Positions 37,441-50,910 of a DNA stretch of 64,000 nt are shown piece by piece (within the stretch, counting starts at the first letter, position 1; every line of letters starts with the position of its first letter). The position numbers were made by a program, and so were the translations under genes. A model generated the notes under the pieces. The model searched no databases and was not told the DNA's origin. It worked only from the letters and a program-made list of their open reading frames with translations. Source of the stretch: Polydactylus sextarius (lineage: Eukaryota > Chordata > Actinopteri > Polynemidae); NCBI GenBank assembly GCA_016801845.1, contig CM028927.1:10566001-10630000 (forward strand). Direction: 5' to 3'.

Positions 37441-37659
37441 TTTGCAATTTTAAGGTATTCAAATAAAAAAAAAAAATCAATTTTTATTCCTTTATCCCTT
37501 CACCAGTTAGCAGCTTATTCTATTTCAAACCAAGCACCTGTTACTACTCTGCTATCAGTGAGTCGATCATAGTGAATGCTAGTGTGTTTGGTACAGTCCG
37601 TGTTGAACTGCCACTGACACCACGGAAAACTCTTTGATAACAACCTTCTGTTTGTTTAT

Positions 37660-38452
37660 TCCCTCAAGTACATGAGAGTCAAGGCTCACTCTCTCTTCGT
37701 CTTATTTTCTCTTCTATGCCTCTTTTCACTCAGGCTCTGCTGGATCATTGGCCATCCTGGGACCTCTTCTCGTCTCCTGGCTGGCAGTGCCTTTTTCCTG
37801 TTGTTTTCAGTCTAAATCTTCCTCCTTCAGGAGTGTTAGCCTCCTCCTTGTATCTCTAACTCTTCTTGTACCAAAACAAATCTAGACAACATTGTCTTTG
37901 TTTCCTCTTCCTAGACTTGTGATTTATGTGCTGGGTTTTGCCTCCATGTTTGTGTAGTCTGTCCTCTTTGGTGTGGCTCAGGTCCTATCTGTTGGCAGCA
38001 CCTGCCAACATGTGCTTAGTGAAGGTAAATACAATGAGCAATTTAAACATTTTGGAGGGCAGTAAGTACAGTGCAAACTGGCCGTGTATATACAGTACAG
38101 TAACTCCAACCAACTCCAAACTAAATATCTCCAGGTGATGACAAAAGACTGGCTTTGTGAATGAGCTCAGAGTCCTCTCTAAGATCACATTCCTTCATTA
38201 TTGATTCATTACTGTACTGTGATACTGTTTTACTGGTTTACTCTATACATACAACAACTGAATATGTCTTGGGGATCTCTACTCAGTTCCTTCTTTGAGG
38301 TTTTTCCTATTTTTTCCTGCTAAACAGTTTTTTTGAGGGTGTTCCTTGTCCTGATTGGACAGTCAAAGCACAGGAGGGTGTTGTAATGTTGTACAGATTG
38401 CTCAGTCCCTTAAGGAAATTTTGCGATATAGGGCAATATAAATAAAATGTAT
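37660..38452 (+). repeat. Non-LTR-type dispersed repeat with AATAAA-like 3' tail
   Basis: The 3' portion (38290-38452) carries GAGGTTTTTCCTAT, TTTTTTTGAGG, ATTGGACAGTCAAAG, TTGTACAGATTG and GGGCAATATAAATAAAAT. This order of words ends many fish non-LTR elements. Upstream, TTCCTAGACTTGTG, TTGGTGTGGCTCAGG and CTATCTGTTGGCAGC belong to the same kind of repeat as far as I can recognise. There is no coding sequence. I infer it is a truncated LINE or LINE-mobilised 3' region; exact 5' limit and family are unknown. Confidence 0.55.
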
Positions 38453-41400
38453 CCTGACTGCATATAAACAGTGCAAGATTTTGGATTGTCCTATCTGTTT
38501 TGGATCCAGAAGATAGAATGATAATTATGGCACTCTTGCAAGATAAATAGATAACTACAGTGTGCTTTCTACCATATTTACTCAGGCTTTATTCCTAACC
38601 AGGAAACTGAGGAAGCTCCACCTAGCACGTTGATGAATACCACTGTATACTACTACTGTATACTCTATACTATTCCATTCTATATATTATAACCCTTCTA
38701 GAAACAACAGCATGATACAAAGTCACAAAGTAGATCTGTTTGATGGAATTCCCCAAATATTAGATTTCAATTAAATGAACTAAGTTTAAAAAGATTTATT
38801 TATAGTGCACTGTGGCTGTTTTAAGGTTATTGCAGATCCACAGTGTCAGCATGATTGTCAGCCAATAAATAAAGAGAAAACATTTCATGTGTGTTTTCAG
38901 TAGGTTGGGTGATAAGTTAAAACCTTCCAAGCGGCCACTGCCAGTCCAACGACTGGCATTTGCCGATATTTTTGCACAGGTGTCTGATCTTTGATAAGCA
39001 ATAAGCTGTAAAGACAGACTGAACAGCTGTCAAGCACCATTTGAAAAAGAGTCTGATGGCGTTGGATGAAAGACGCCTCTGCCTGCAGCCTCCAATGAAC
39101 AGGTGGGGATAACATATGGTGTTAAATGATCAGGATACACAAGCCCACATACAGTTTTTCGTCTACTTCTCAAATCTGACTTTTGAATTGATGTTGCTTT
39201 TCAGCCCCAATAGATGGAAAAGTAACCACTAGGGACACCTTTATTGTCAGAAGTCAATTCACCATTTTGTGAAAGTTGGAAAGAAACAAGAAACAAGAGA
39301 AGAAAAATTAATCTAAGACACTCCTCAGGCAATATTATGGTCCATTTACACTACAGAGTAACCACACTGTCTATGATTAATCAATTCTGAATACAACATG
39401 AAATTGGAAAACTGTATACACCATAAACTGTAGTCATTGGAAGTGAAACCAAACCACTGAGCCATATATGATACTGACTGTGAAGAACACCAGTGAAGGT
39501 GAAGTTGGTGAGTGTACCTGCAGGACATCATGCTTGTATGGCAGGATGTACTGTAGCTAGTCTCAAATTTACATACTAGTAATTGAACAATACACTTTTT
39601 GCCCAAAAAGACATATATGAATGGGCTGCTTGGTGATCACTTGTTCCACTACCTGCCATGGCCCAATACGAGTCTGAGAAGAGGTGTTGCCAATTCCAGC
39701 AGCATGATTTAATATAACCTACTTTATCTGTTACCTCTCCACGACTCTCCTCTCATGAGCCATCTGAAGTGTTTTTGGTTGTTCATCGTTCCATTACATT
39801 CAGGCTAGCAGATAGAGTTCTGACTGGAGGATGAGCACAGTTGACCCCAGAGGACAAGCTCATATTCACAGTGTCACATACAGCCAACTCCACCTGCCCT
39901 CGTATTAATGCATGTTTTGAATTGGACTTTACAGTTTAATTTACCAAAGTGAATTGTCAAGAGCCCTCTTGACACACTTTTAAATGAGCAAAATACAAAA
40001 CAACATCCAAAGAAAAAAACAACCTTATGGATTTAGCCAATTGCTGAAGGCTGACATATTCATCCAATCACCCAAACCCAGCCCGAGGTATATAAACAGT
40101 TTCATAAGTTTAATTTTCAAATGTCCCACTTGTTGCAAATAGTGGTCACAATACCCAAATCCATCATCTAATGTTTCTATCAATGACTCCCTATTATTGA
40201 TAACAGTATTGACATAAAAAATGCAATAGTGGCTGAGCTGCACAGCACGTATTGTTTTGATTCATTTCGGAAAGCATTAGATAAATGAATACAATTTAAA
40301 GACACGAACATCAACGATTCTGCAAATATATCAGACAACATTTAACACTATTTAAGAAAAAGATGGAAAAGTGTCCAAAGAATTTAGCAGCTGGCAAGTC
40401 TGAAGATACGGATGATTATGATAATGCATTTAGCACCCTTCAGTGTGGGGAAGAAGTGACATCTGATTAAAGACTGGCCTGGATTTGTGCTGAATTATTT
40501 AGATGAACATACTGACGGAGGGAGAGAGCGACAGACACAGAGTAAGAGAAGGAGAGAAAGTCAGAGAGGAAAGAGAGAGAAGGGGAAGATAGTTCAGCAA
40601 GGGATCATCTGAGTCAATGCACAGCCACCAAGGGGACAACAGCCATATAACTACACTACTCACAAGTGTGGGTGTGTGGTCATTCATGCATGTGTGTCTA
40701 TTCTTTGCTCTATTCATTCACAGCTTGTTAGAATAAGGAAGCACCATTCCTGGACACTGATTATTTTCCAAATCAAACAAAGATATGGTCTCCCTTCCTT
40801 CACATTGGTCTGTCGTGTCAACAGTGCCGATGGCTCAGAGATTAAAGGACCCTCCAGACAGCCATTTTTTCCGCACTCTGACTATTTTGGGGGACAAACT
40901 AATCCCTATAAATCTTATCAAGGATATGTGAGAAACCCACCCATATGTGGAGGAGATTAGCGTGGAGTCTTTGGCCTTTTCTCAATTCCCTCACTTCAGA
41001 TAACAGGGGTGTCGGACACACACATCCCTGCATGTTTGCGCGTACACACACGCACACACTCACACAATCAATTTCCACATTTACTATTGTTTTCTTTGAA
41101 ATACTGAAAGGGCGATAACCATATCCACCCTAAGCACTGAACTGGGAACTTCCTATGCATGCAAAAATCACACATTTACCCCTGGTCGTTTCCCATGCTT
41201 TGCTTGGTGAGACTGACATAGTTTGGTTGCTTTCCCACTTCACATTGTGTCATCCCTCATTACCTCAAAATGCCAATAAAAAAAGGAATCCAATCTTCTG
41301 AAGCCTTTTGAAGTATAGAAATGAAAAACTGAGCCTTGATACAAAGAGACAAAAGACACGCAAAAGAATAAGAAGTGAGGGAAAAGTAGCAGAAAGTCAG

Positions 41401-41499
41401 ACGAGTGGAGAGAGAAAGAAACAGAAAGAGGAAGCTGGGGGAGAGATGTAGACGGACAGTTTGAAAATCAGACAAAAGGGAGGAGGCTGAGAAGTAGAT
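38453..41499. other. Non-coding DNA with a GA-rich tract
   Basis: The purine-rich stretch 40516-40591 (GGAGAGAAAG type) is the main low-complexity feature, followed by a CA-rich patch at about 41043-41065. There is no gene and no recognised transposon. Confidence 0.45.
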
Positions 41500-41740
41500 T
41501 ATGGGTGTTCTGATTTGATTTCTATGGCAGATATAATGACGGTTAGTTTTCTATTCATCTTCGTGGCTCAGTGGGAGCACAGTAGGCAAATCAGGTTTTA
41601 GGATCTGGCCAGTGGGCAATGAGGAGGGCTATTAAAGGATCATTACCAGCTCCTGCCATTACAGAGCTGTTGCTCCGGAGGAATTACCTCGGAAATGAGA
41701 CCAACCTGAAACTGACTGCTCGCGGCAAACCTGATGTACG
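41500..41740. promoter_or_regulatory. Candidate conserved non-coding element
   Basis: The stretch includes GGCAGATATAATGACGG, AAAGGATCATTACCAGC, GCCATTACAGAGCTGTTGC, GGAATTACCTCGGAAATGAG and CTGCTCGCGGCAAACC. Repeated ATTAC words, retained CpGs and absence of repeats set it apart from its flanks. This is texture only, with no conservation data. Confidence 0.33.
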
Positions 41741-44519
41741 TAACATGGGAACACTGACACATCCACACGCACATATATAAAGAGACACACAGCTTGAACT
41801 GATATAGCTTGCTGTTCATTTTATGACAGCACATGGGTACAAGTGTGAGTGCACACACACAGACACACACTGTACTCAGTTATGCTTGAGAAGGTGCGTA
41901 GGTTTCCAAATAATCCTTTCAACAGTTACTTGTTTGACTGCTGTGTTTATCAGGATGTCACTTACTTTTATTTCTATCATTTGCCCCCTATTAGCACTCT
42001 GTGGTTTTTCTGTCCATGTGTTAGCTCCCTTTTACGTGTCAGAATGCAGTGTCACTGTGATTCCTGTGTGTTCTGTGTAGCTGGCGAGCTATGAACAGTC
42101 ATTAACCTGAAATGCTATCTTAGAGACACAGACACTCTCTGACAGATGCAAAACCTTTTCACTGTTGTTCCATTGTTGTGCACTGAAAGGTGCAAGGGGA
42201 AACAATTCAAGTAGTAGACATCATGCAATCTCGTGAAGAAAAACTGTTTTTACTAACAAAACAACCAGGTCGTTCAGGTGTTAAAGTACGGCAGTTTTGC
42301 TGATCATTATGGATTCCAAAGATAGCTCATTTTCACAGTAGGAAAATTAGAGTTACTGATACTCTTATACCCCTGACACTGGCTGAAATACTAGATTAAC
42401 TATACACAATGTATATAAGATAACAATATAAGATATTTATAAAATGTATAATTTTATACCTGGACAAACAACAGTAGCCCACACATGAAGCTGTGCAGCA
42501 CTTGGCAAATATTGTTATAGAGCACTGAAGAGGAAGTGATTTTCCACTAATGCTGGTGCAATGTTTTGAGCTAGAATGTACGTGTGTGTGTGTGTGTGTG
42601 TGTGGAGGGGGAGGGGTGGCTTATTTTGGCACGTTCTACTTTTCAGATTGTTCATGTAGATCACTGTCATTATCCATTTTAAATAATCAAAGGTATGACT
42701 GGTTGCATCACAATTTCTAAACAAAAAAAAAATAGCTATGAAATTAAAAACATTCAAAAGGTGGAAAGATATAATTCCCAATTTATGGTGAGAACTAGAT
42801 GTAGAGATTCATGTGTTGGGCCTCTAGTCTTGAGCTGATTTGACAGACTTTGTGTTTAGGCAATCGTAAACACAACTAATTATATATTTTCACCTAAAAA
42901 AACAAAAAACAAAAGGTGTTTATACTCCAGAGGATTGTGATGCAACCTTTGTCGCCAGATCGGTCACTTGTACTGGAAAATCTCAGCAGTAAAACATTAA
43001 CACTGACAGGAGAGAACTTTTTCCTGCTAAGACATGTCATTGCAGCTGCTTGTCCTTTATACAAGACAGGAAACTTTCTCAGCCTAGAAGGTGATTAGTG
43101 TTTGACATTGGGTTGGGTGTCACTGTCACTGTTCCTCAATCATACTGGCATGAGACATTCACTTTAAAAGGGATGGAGCTTGAAATGTAAGCAATTCTGT
43201 GAGTCCAAATGATGTGTTTGTAACCATAAAGATAGCTGCTGGAACCTGAGCTCCTATAACAATTAACCTAACATATGCAACAAGGTGCACACGTGTGCAC
43301 ACTCACACACACTAATACTCAGTTCTTTTCCAAGGGCAGAGCCCATTCCGGCTTTATGATGGACCTACAGACACGCTGTGGCAGCGAGGGCTTTGGCCAA
43401 AAAGACTTTATAGCATCATAAACACAGTTATACCCCATCTCACCAACATAAATACATGCTGGAGAGTTACCAAGAGGACAGCTTGAAGTTATACCCACTC
43501 TCAGAGGAGGGGGAGGTATTTCCATGAGGAAATCAGAAGGAGATTCTGTGGATGTTGCTGTACAGATTTGGGGCACTGGTAGTTAAATTAGTCTCAAAAT
43601 AGTCACATTAACCTTAACATTTTCATCTCGGTTTCATTTGATGCCTGGAGGTTCAAGTGTTCCCGCGTTATTTTTGAGTTTATTTTTATTTTTTAAACTT
43701 CCACATATTCATACAAGAAAGTACAGCTGCTCCTCATTGTCACAGTGCCACCTCTGGGCTGAGAAATCTAAATATAATAATATATTATCGCTGCCATAAG
43801 AAAAACAAGAGCCAACAAATGCGACAAATGTGGATTAGTAGTGCGTGGGTGGACAACCTGTGGTATTCTAGTTTGCTCAGTGTAGGCCAGTACTGCTGTT
43901 CTTTCTAATTAAAGCAGCAGCTTGTGATAACAGCACAGTGAGCAGGAGTGAGAGTGCCAGGTTAAAGACTGAGAGGTAAAGTAAAGGGCAGGGACAAGGG
44001 CAAGACACCAGTCTGTGGTACAAAGGATCAATCTGCATTTGAAAAAGCAGCAGTTAAAAAAAAATGTAGGGTGGGGGGGGGACGCCACCAGAATCACATA
44101 TTCTCAAAGTGCATTGAGCTTAAGACTTAAAATGAAGGTAATTTTCAGTATAGAATTGTCAATTCACCAGTCGATAAAAAGCCTAAAAAAAAAAACAAAT
44201 CATCGTTCAATACTAGAAATTAAACACATCCTTGCATTTGAGAAGCGACTATCAGGCATTAAATTCATATTCTAATAAATTGTCAAAATGGATTTGAAAA
44301 ATATTTTAATTGACTGATTGAATAATCAGATATTACACAGCAAATTTTGTGTGATGTTTTTGATATCTCTGACCGCATTTAATACCATTTGAAATGCCGG
44401 TATTCAGTGTACATTAAATCTACCATAAGAACCACTTGGTTCCCTGCACAAAAAAGAGAAGCTGTGCATAATGAAGAATCTAAAGTCTGACCTGGATTTG
44501 GCTTCTTTTACATAAGCAA

Positions 44520-44544
44520 TTCTCTCTCTCTCTCTCTCTCTCTC
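44520..44544. repeat. (TC)n microsatellite
   Basis: Twelve uninterrupted TC units, followed by TCACAGG, so it also resembles a polypyrimidine tract with an acceptor-like CAG. No donor or coding exon follows. Confidence 0.95.
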
Positions 44545-44885
44545 ACAGGCTTACGCAGGATGGAAACAGGCATTGGGGTGTGAGAGTGGGATGGGAGGGA
44601 GGTCTCATTTCTCCTCAGAAGCAGACTGAGACAGAGATCACCAGTCTGTCAGTGTGAAACTGGCCATTCAGTCTGAGAGGCATCAAGCATGATAATCCCA
44701 TAGGAGGGCAAAGGTCCGCGTGTGTGTAAGGATGGATAAGAAGGTTTGTGTGCAATCTGGTCTGCAGACAGGTTTATGCGATTATGTGAGAATATGCACA
44801 TGCAGTGTGTAGGGAAAATTATATCCGCATGTGAGACATGCAGGTCAGAGCCTGAGTATAATTTGTTTGGCAGGTGAATGTGTGA

Positions 44886-44886
<1 letters not shown>

Positions 44887-44928
<42 letters not shown>

Positions 44929-44949
44929 TAAGCGAGAGAGAGAGAGAGA
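44887..44949. repeat. Compound (TG)n-(GA)n microsatellite
   Basis: About 20 TG units (44887-44926), then AGTAAGC, then eight GA units (44934-44949). Confidence 0.96.
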
Positions 44950-46289
44950 TGGCATGCATCTCCATGTTTGCATGCATGAATCTGGCAGACAGAGGTTTGT
45001 TACCAGAGAGTGAAAATCTGTAAATAGGGCAATGAGGTTGCACAGGTGCACCCGCAGTATCATCATAACACAGTACGATTTGCGCAAGATGTTGTTCTGC
45101 ACAGATCCAACTGAGTAGAGAGCAAAAACCTAACAACACTGGCCTAATCCACTAACACTTTCCTCAACTTTTCAAGAAATAACATTTTAAGTTTCTAAGC
45201 CCTCTCACCCTGCAACGCACTAGTGGTATGGATCTGGAGAGGGAAATTGGATTTCTGTAGTGCTCATGAATTCAAGTGAACATGACCGGCTTATACATCT
45301 CCAAAAGCCCTCAAGAGTATGTCTAGCAAATGCTCTCCAAGAAAAAAAATGGTATGTTTGGAGTAGGAGATGTCCTTGTGAATATCTTCTCTCTCTCTCT
45401 TTATCTCTCTCATGGCCCATGAGGGTGGAGCCGGTGTATTGTATCCCACAAACACGGGAAAGCGCGTTGGAGCACTGAGGTGTTCGTTGTTTGCTCTCTC
45501 ACTCTGCGTTCCAGCCGTGCAGATAGTGAGCCCCTGATGATGGCAGGCAAAATAAAGGCATGAATGTGACATAAGAACTGAGCCACGTCACCTCCCCCAC
45601 TCACCCCTCTCTCTGCTTATACCTCCTGCCTGTCTAGTCTGCTGCTGTGTTAGTACCTGGCAGATTGTCTGGCTTGTATCAGATCACTCCAGGATACAAA
45701 GTGACATTGGTTGTGTTAAATTGAAATTTGAAACTGTTACTGTATATTGTGGGTCACTTTTTGCAATAAACAAGTGATTTAAGTGATTAAAACCACTTTG
45801 CCTACTTTGAAAAAAGGTTAAAGACTTTTGCCTGGTACGTATCCTTGCCAGTTTTACTTTTATGGAAATGGAGAAGCACCATGATCCTTAAGCCTCTAAT
45901 TCTGCAGGTCCTTCTCTGTGATCTGATAAATCTGGATCATTTGCAAGCACATCTTGCATCTTACTTGCAAATGTTCGATATACCATACTCTTGGTTTTCG
46001 CACAGGATTTGCTTGGATAGAAAATGCATTACAAGATAAGGAAATCTAACAGGGATACTCTTTACTTGCCTGCTTAAGAAAAGTGGAAACAGTGCCATCT
46101 AGTGAGGTATATGCATATGCATGGTGTTTAAATGATCTTTTTTTATTGATATTATTAACGGATTGAAAATTAATTTTCAAATAAATAGGTATTAAAAAAT
46201 GTTTCTTCAGGTTTTTATTCTTTTCAAGTGAAAGAAGTGAAGAAAACTGCACTTATGGACACACAGACAACAGCTGCCTGGGAACAAAA

Positions 46290-46570
46290 CATCAACTGAG
46301 ACTTAATAAAGGACCAGTGTTGACAATAACGGTTTGTGTAATGTAATCTAATTGCCCTGCTGACCCAGACAGCCCACACTTCTACCTTGTTAATACCCCC
46401 GCACAACCCACCAGGGTACTTCATCCTCCAGGTCACTTTACTAATCCAATGCATTTCCGATAATTTCACCTTGACCCCTGACTCCTGATTGATTGCTTAA
46501 ACTATCAGCCTCCCTTTTTCATAGAGGTTTTCTCATCAATAAATCAGCCAGGCAGCCAATGAGCTGGGAG
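46290..46570. promoter_or_regulatory. Candidate conserved non-coding element
   Basis: It contains GTAATCTAATTGCCCTGC, TTTACTAATCCAATGC, TTCACCTTGACCCCTGACTC (nuclear-receptor-like TGACCCC) and CAATAAATCAGCCAGGCAGC. Several homeobox/CCAAT-type words occur in non-repetitive sequence. It could equally be neutral DNA. Confidence 0.28.
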
Positions 46571-48169
46571 CAAAGGGGGGTAGGGGAGTTTAATAGGGTG
46601 CGTCTGCACCTGAAACCAACCAATAAATTATTTCAGCAACCCAAACCAATCACTGAAACATAGTTTACTGTTGGATTAGTAAAAAATAGACAAACCAGCT
46701 GTGAAGCAGTTCTCCCTGCAAGGCAAACAATGTTCTTCTTAGTGACCGGATGTTGAATGGTGTGAGGAAGGTTTGAGAGGAGAGAGTGATGAGGGTGTGA
46801 CTCGGGGTCAAGGATGGATATTTGTAGTATGCCAGGCTGGGTGTGGATAATGGCTGGTGAGAAGTCAAGATCCATTTAACTTGCTCTCCCATTTGTCTAA
46901 TTTAAAACCTCCATTTAGATTTTGTCTTGTGGGGATACTTAAGATCATTCTACTGTAATTGAAATGGGCCACATCAAATTGAAAACCCATTACAATCTTT
47001 AATAATTGTATGTGTGACCATTGAGAAGCAAAGAGGGCTGTGATATCTTTTTTTAACTGAACATAGCATGCTGAAAAAAAATTACACAATTTCTTGGAGT
47101 CAAAGAGATGTGACAGCCATGATTACTCTACACCGGGGGAAAAATATTTTAAAACCCTGACTGAAATTGTCCCTGCAAGAGTCGGACATTCGCAAAACAA
47201 TGTGATTATCAGTGAGATAAGGCTGTGATGCATAGCATCGCTGTATCCGTCATGACTCCAGCATGAGACAAATATTGCAAAAAGCTTCACATGAGACTGT
47301 TAGATAAGATTTGTATCTGGGGAAATATCAAATAAAAAAATCGCTTCTTTAGTAATCTCTTTGCTTGCTCAGATTGTTTGCATGCAGCTTAGCCCAAGTT
47401 AAACAATTAAAATGAAGCAGATTCTTTTGAATTCAGAGAAAATGTCACAGCAAGGCTTAAAGGCTGGAGCACTTACACACTGAAGTGCTTTCCATAATGT
47501 TTGATTCTCTTACACACAGAGGAAAATGGTTCACAGTGTCAAGTCACTTGAATTCTCAGAGTTCGAGGGCCTTGGTTTCACATAGAGCACACTGCAAAGA
47601 CAGCCACTGCTGAGGATTACTGACAGGAAGCGATAAAATAAGTGTATTATTCTCAGTGTGTGTGTGTGTGTTATTGTGTACCTGATACAACCAAACTGGC
47701 CTCTAATGTCCAATTCAAGCTGGCAGCAGTGATATGAGTAATGCCTACTATCACAGAGGAGCAGGGAGTGGAACAATTGACTTGTCAAATAAGAGCCACT
47801 TGACAACTTCTCAGAGAAGATCAATTATGGTCAGGGTTTGGATCAAAGCACCAACATAAGTGTGGCCGTGTGGCACATGCCAGCCAGAGCCGTGCTTACC
47901 CGCTCACATAAAAGTCTTCTAATGGTCTTAGTCTTGGTTGTTTTATATTCTCACTGAGCATCACTGATTGCATGACAAATCATTTAACGACATGATGTGC
48001 ATATCATCCCGCTCTATGGCTCAATAGGCAGAGGCGCTACTTAACCCTCTGCCGAAATACACAATTACACATTAGCCTAGCTTGACGTGGCAGGAAATGG
48101 AGGGTGGGAACGTGCTATAATAACATGACGTAGGTAAATTAAGAGTTAAGGTAAGGACATTTTAAAGGA
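46571..48169. other. Non-coding DNA, few repeats
   Basis: A short (GT)n lies at about 47657-47671. The patches 47140-47420 and 47940-48110 (TTAACGACATGATGTGC, ACAATTACACATTAGCC) look enhancer-like. No gene was seen. Confidence 0.4.
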
Positions 48170-48560
48170 GCAGCACTTGACCCCACTCCCTCTACCTCCC
48201 TGCCCCCACCAGCTATGTTCTTGCCCTGGCACCATCGTATGACAATATTACAGGCAGGGGATGTGATTACCAGATCTTAATCGGCTGTAAATCACCCATC
48301 ATATCTGTCCTTAATATGCAGCTGCTGTGCTCCGATGAACCCAGACACTGGATGACACCAGCTCCTCCACTTGCTGACAGCATTTGATCCAGCTCATGGA
48401 CATTGATGTTTCTTAATTATCGGGACAATGGAGTGGGGAGCGAAATGAGCTAAATGGGAAAATACTAGCTGCCCAGGTTAATTTGGGGTTCATCGAATTA
48501 CCGTGTGAATTAGCGTGATGTCGTAAATTACAACAGACGGGTAATGAAGAAATAGAAACT
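48170..48560. promoter_or_regulatory. Candidate conserved non-coding element, strongest in the window
   Basis: A 390-bp block holds GTGATTACCAGATCTTAATC, CTGTAAATCACCCATC, CTTAATATGCAGCTGCTGTG, TTAATTATCGGGACAATGG (the CAATGG suits an SOX site), GAAATGAGCTAAATGGG, GGTTAATTTGGGG and CGAATTACCGTGTGAATTAG. The last part, GCGTGATGTCGTAAATTAC, is partly palindromic. Homeobox, SOX-like and E-box words are dense, CpGs are kept, and there is no low complexity. This is typical of deeply conserved fish enhancers, although conservation is not testable here. Confidence 0.4.
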
Positions 48561-50729
48561 TTGACAAAAAGGAAGCTTTCTGCAGCAGCAGCAGAATATA
48601 CCTCGTCCCAGATAATTAAATAAAAGCACAACCCACAAATTAGACAGCCCTTTGTATTCTGAGAAGAGACGCTATTCTGTTGGCTGTTAGAATGACCTGC
48701 AAGTGGCATGGAGGGGAAAAGAGGGAAAGGACGGATCTCTGCTGTATAAACCGGTGAATGGTCACAGATAGCCAGGCAGGCAGAGGGGGGAAAAGAAAGA
48801 CACACTAACACGAAAGAGTTGGTAAATGGAGGACAACAGTAGGGCAGATTTTATTGGAAGGAATTTGAAACAAGAGGTGACGCTGGCAGAGGAGAGGGAA
48901 CACGATAACAATACGCTAAAGAATGCAGGGACAGGGACAGTGCTGTAGGAGAAAGAGAGAGAGGTGAGCAGAGGTGAGACAAATTTCACTGCACCCCATT
49001 TCTCTCTGACATCCCTCAGCACATCTCCTGAGCCCATCCATCTTGGATGACAATAGTGCCCACATTTGCATACCAAAAACGTTTTCCGATATGCACCTTC
49101 CAAGTCATTGCAAGAGATTAAAAAATATTGACAATTATTGACAAAACCCGTCGAAATGGGCAACATTCCATCTGAACCATCGCACAGGCCATTTTATTCT
49201 TTTCTTTGCTCCTTTCTTCCTTCTTATGAAGCCACGTCATTGACTAAAATATCTGATTGCTGCTGGTCAGGCTTATGAGCAGAGCTGAGAAGGTGCACAG
49301 TGTTGGCTTGTTATGGAAGTGATGGTTGCTTTGGATGGAGGTTATGTTGTTATTGTTTGTGCACATTTCCTAATGACACAGACTTTAATTAAGATAATCA
49401 TCACTGTGCCACCCTGCATGGCTCTACGGTGAGGTCTATGCAGATTATGGCCCAGTCTGCACAAACCCCGTGTGATCAGTTATTTTGCACACTGGAAAAA
49501 CCTTGTGATTACTGTGATAAATACATGACATAAAAGACAGGATAGGGATAGAATACAGTGCGGCAGAATTAAAGGGCCGTGGAACAATTACTGAGATATT
49601 AAGGAGCATCATCAGTCCAGAACTCAAGCGGAGAGGCGAGGGAAATGAATGTCATTAATTGAAAAAGACAGACACCATAAGGGAAGTAGGTTATTAAAAA
49701 TCCTAAAATATAACATGTGACAAAAGCTATAGTATGGCATCAGCATATGGAATGACTTGGGAGAACACCTTTTCTTTGTTGATGAGGAAGACAATAATGA
49801 AAAGCAAATATTCTGTGCAATAAAAGGTTGTAAAGAGGTCATCCTACAGATGAGGTTATGCCTATGAATAGAAATGGCACAGAGCAGTATCATAAATTTC
49901 CTTGATGTCCTCCCTGGCTTTAAAGTCACTCCAAGCTCCTTTCCACGAGGGCAAAGACCTTGTTTAGAGACGGAGAACCTAGCTACCACAATGGAACAAT
50001 CTCCAGTCCCCAGGTAATTAAGTTCTTGTCCCGGCTATTTGTTGCTGCTTAATGAGAGCACTCTGCACTCTTCTTGTGTCCTATGCTGTAATTAATGGAC
50101 AATGGGAAGATGAGGAGGTGGAGAATGAAGCTCAGGAAGACGGCAAAGTGGAGACTCGTCCTGCCTGGTGACCTGCCGGTTGCCCTCAGAAGCTCTTTCC
50201 CTCCATCTGCCTCCCCTCCCTCCCTCTCTATTGCTCTCTGTCTTTGTATTCCTCTCTCGACTCACTACTCTTTTTCCAGTGGGCTGTTTGACAAGCTGCC
50301 AGTTCTAATGCCCTCAGTGCAATGTCCCTTGTCAACTCCCATAAAGTCTTATATCTATCAGAGCTTCCTCTTAACAAAAAAAAAGCTTCCATTATCAAAG
50401 TGATTAAAAATGATCTTTAATTTCGGGGACAGCCAAGGGTACGATGAGTTTAGACAAAGAGCCAATGGCAAAGTTCCACATCTGCATACCTTCGTTATAC
50501 TGTTTTCTGTTCACCTGGGTCTCTGCTTCTAGTCTCGTCTTTGGCCCGTCAGTGTTCACTGTATCTCGTTTTCCCACTCTCTCTTTTGTGCATCGATACA
50601 AAGTGTTAACTGTTGCTACAGCAGTGTACACGGCTCAATTGATCACTCCGACCTTGACACCGAAATGTAAATGCTGTTGTTAGATAACAGCTTATATAGG
50701 AATCCACTCAATCACAAGGATGGACAGTG
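48561..50729. other. Non-coding DNA with scattered enhancer-like patches
   Basis: No gene was found. The patches 49010-49190, 49370-49480 (CTTTAATTAAGATAATCATC) and 50015-50110 (GGTAATTAAGTTC, GTAATTAATGGACAATGGG) resemble conserved non-coding DNA. Minus-strand frames of 121-134 codons near 48413-49166 and 49624-49989 show no family resemblance. Confidence 0.4.
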
Positions 50730-50910
50730 GCTTTAGAAACGTTCCATACATTCACATACGATATGATAACCTCACGTTTACATACATAATTACATAATGG
50801 ACCCATTCTAACGCATTAATAGCCATGATACTAATTAAAATTTTATTAAATTACATTTAATAAAATCTGATAATACCCTCTCTTCAATTACTGTATTCAA
50901 ATGAGTGTGA
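50730..50910. promoter_or_regulatory. Candidate AT-rich conserved non-coding element
   Basis: Homeobox-type cores are repeated at short intervals: ACATAATTACATAATGG, ACGCATTAATAGCC, GATACTAATTAAAATT, TTAAATTACATTTAATAAAA and CAATTACTG. The density exceeds the AT-rich background, but AT-rich neutral sequence can mimic it. Confidence 0.28.

Larger units (their letters stand above)
41741..46289. other. Non-coding DNA rich in microsatellites
   Basis: No gene was found. Simple repeats are (GT)n at 42582-42604, (TC)n at 44520-44544, compound (TG)n-(GA)n at 44887-44949 and CT-rich sequence at 45387-45411. Several overlapping frames near 44819-45139 are artefacts of these tracts. Other sequence is unassigned. 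Confidence 0.5.

Noticed and set aside
48413..49166. Two long minus-strand frames (132 and 134 codons)
   Set aside because: They overlap each other and an enhancer-like patch; low-complexity Ser/Leu composition from purine-rich DNA; no motif.
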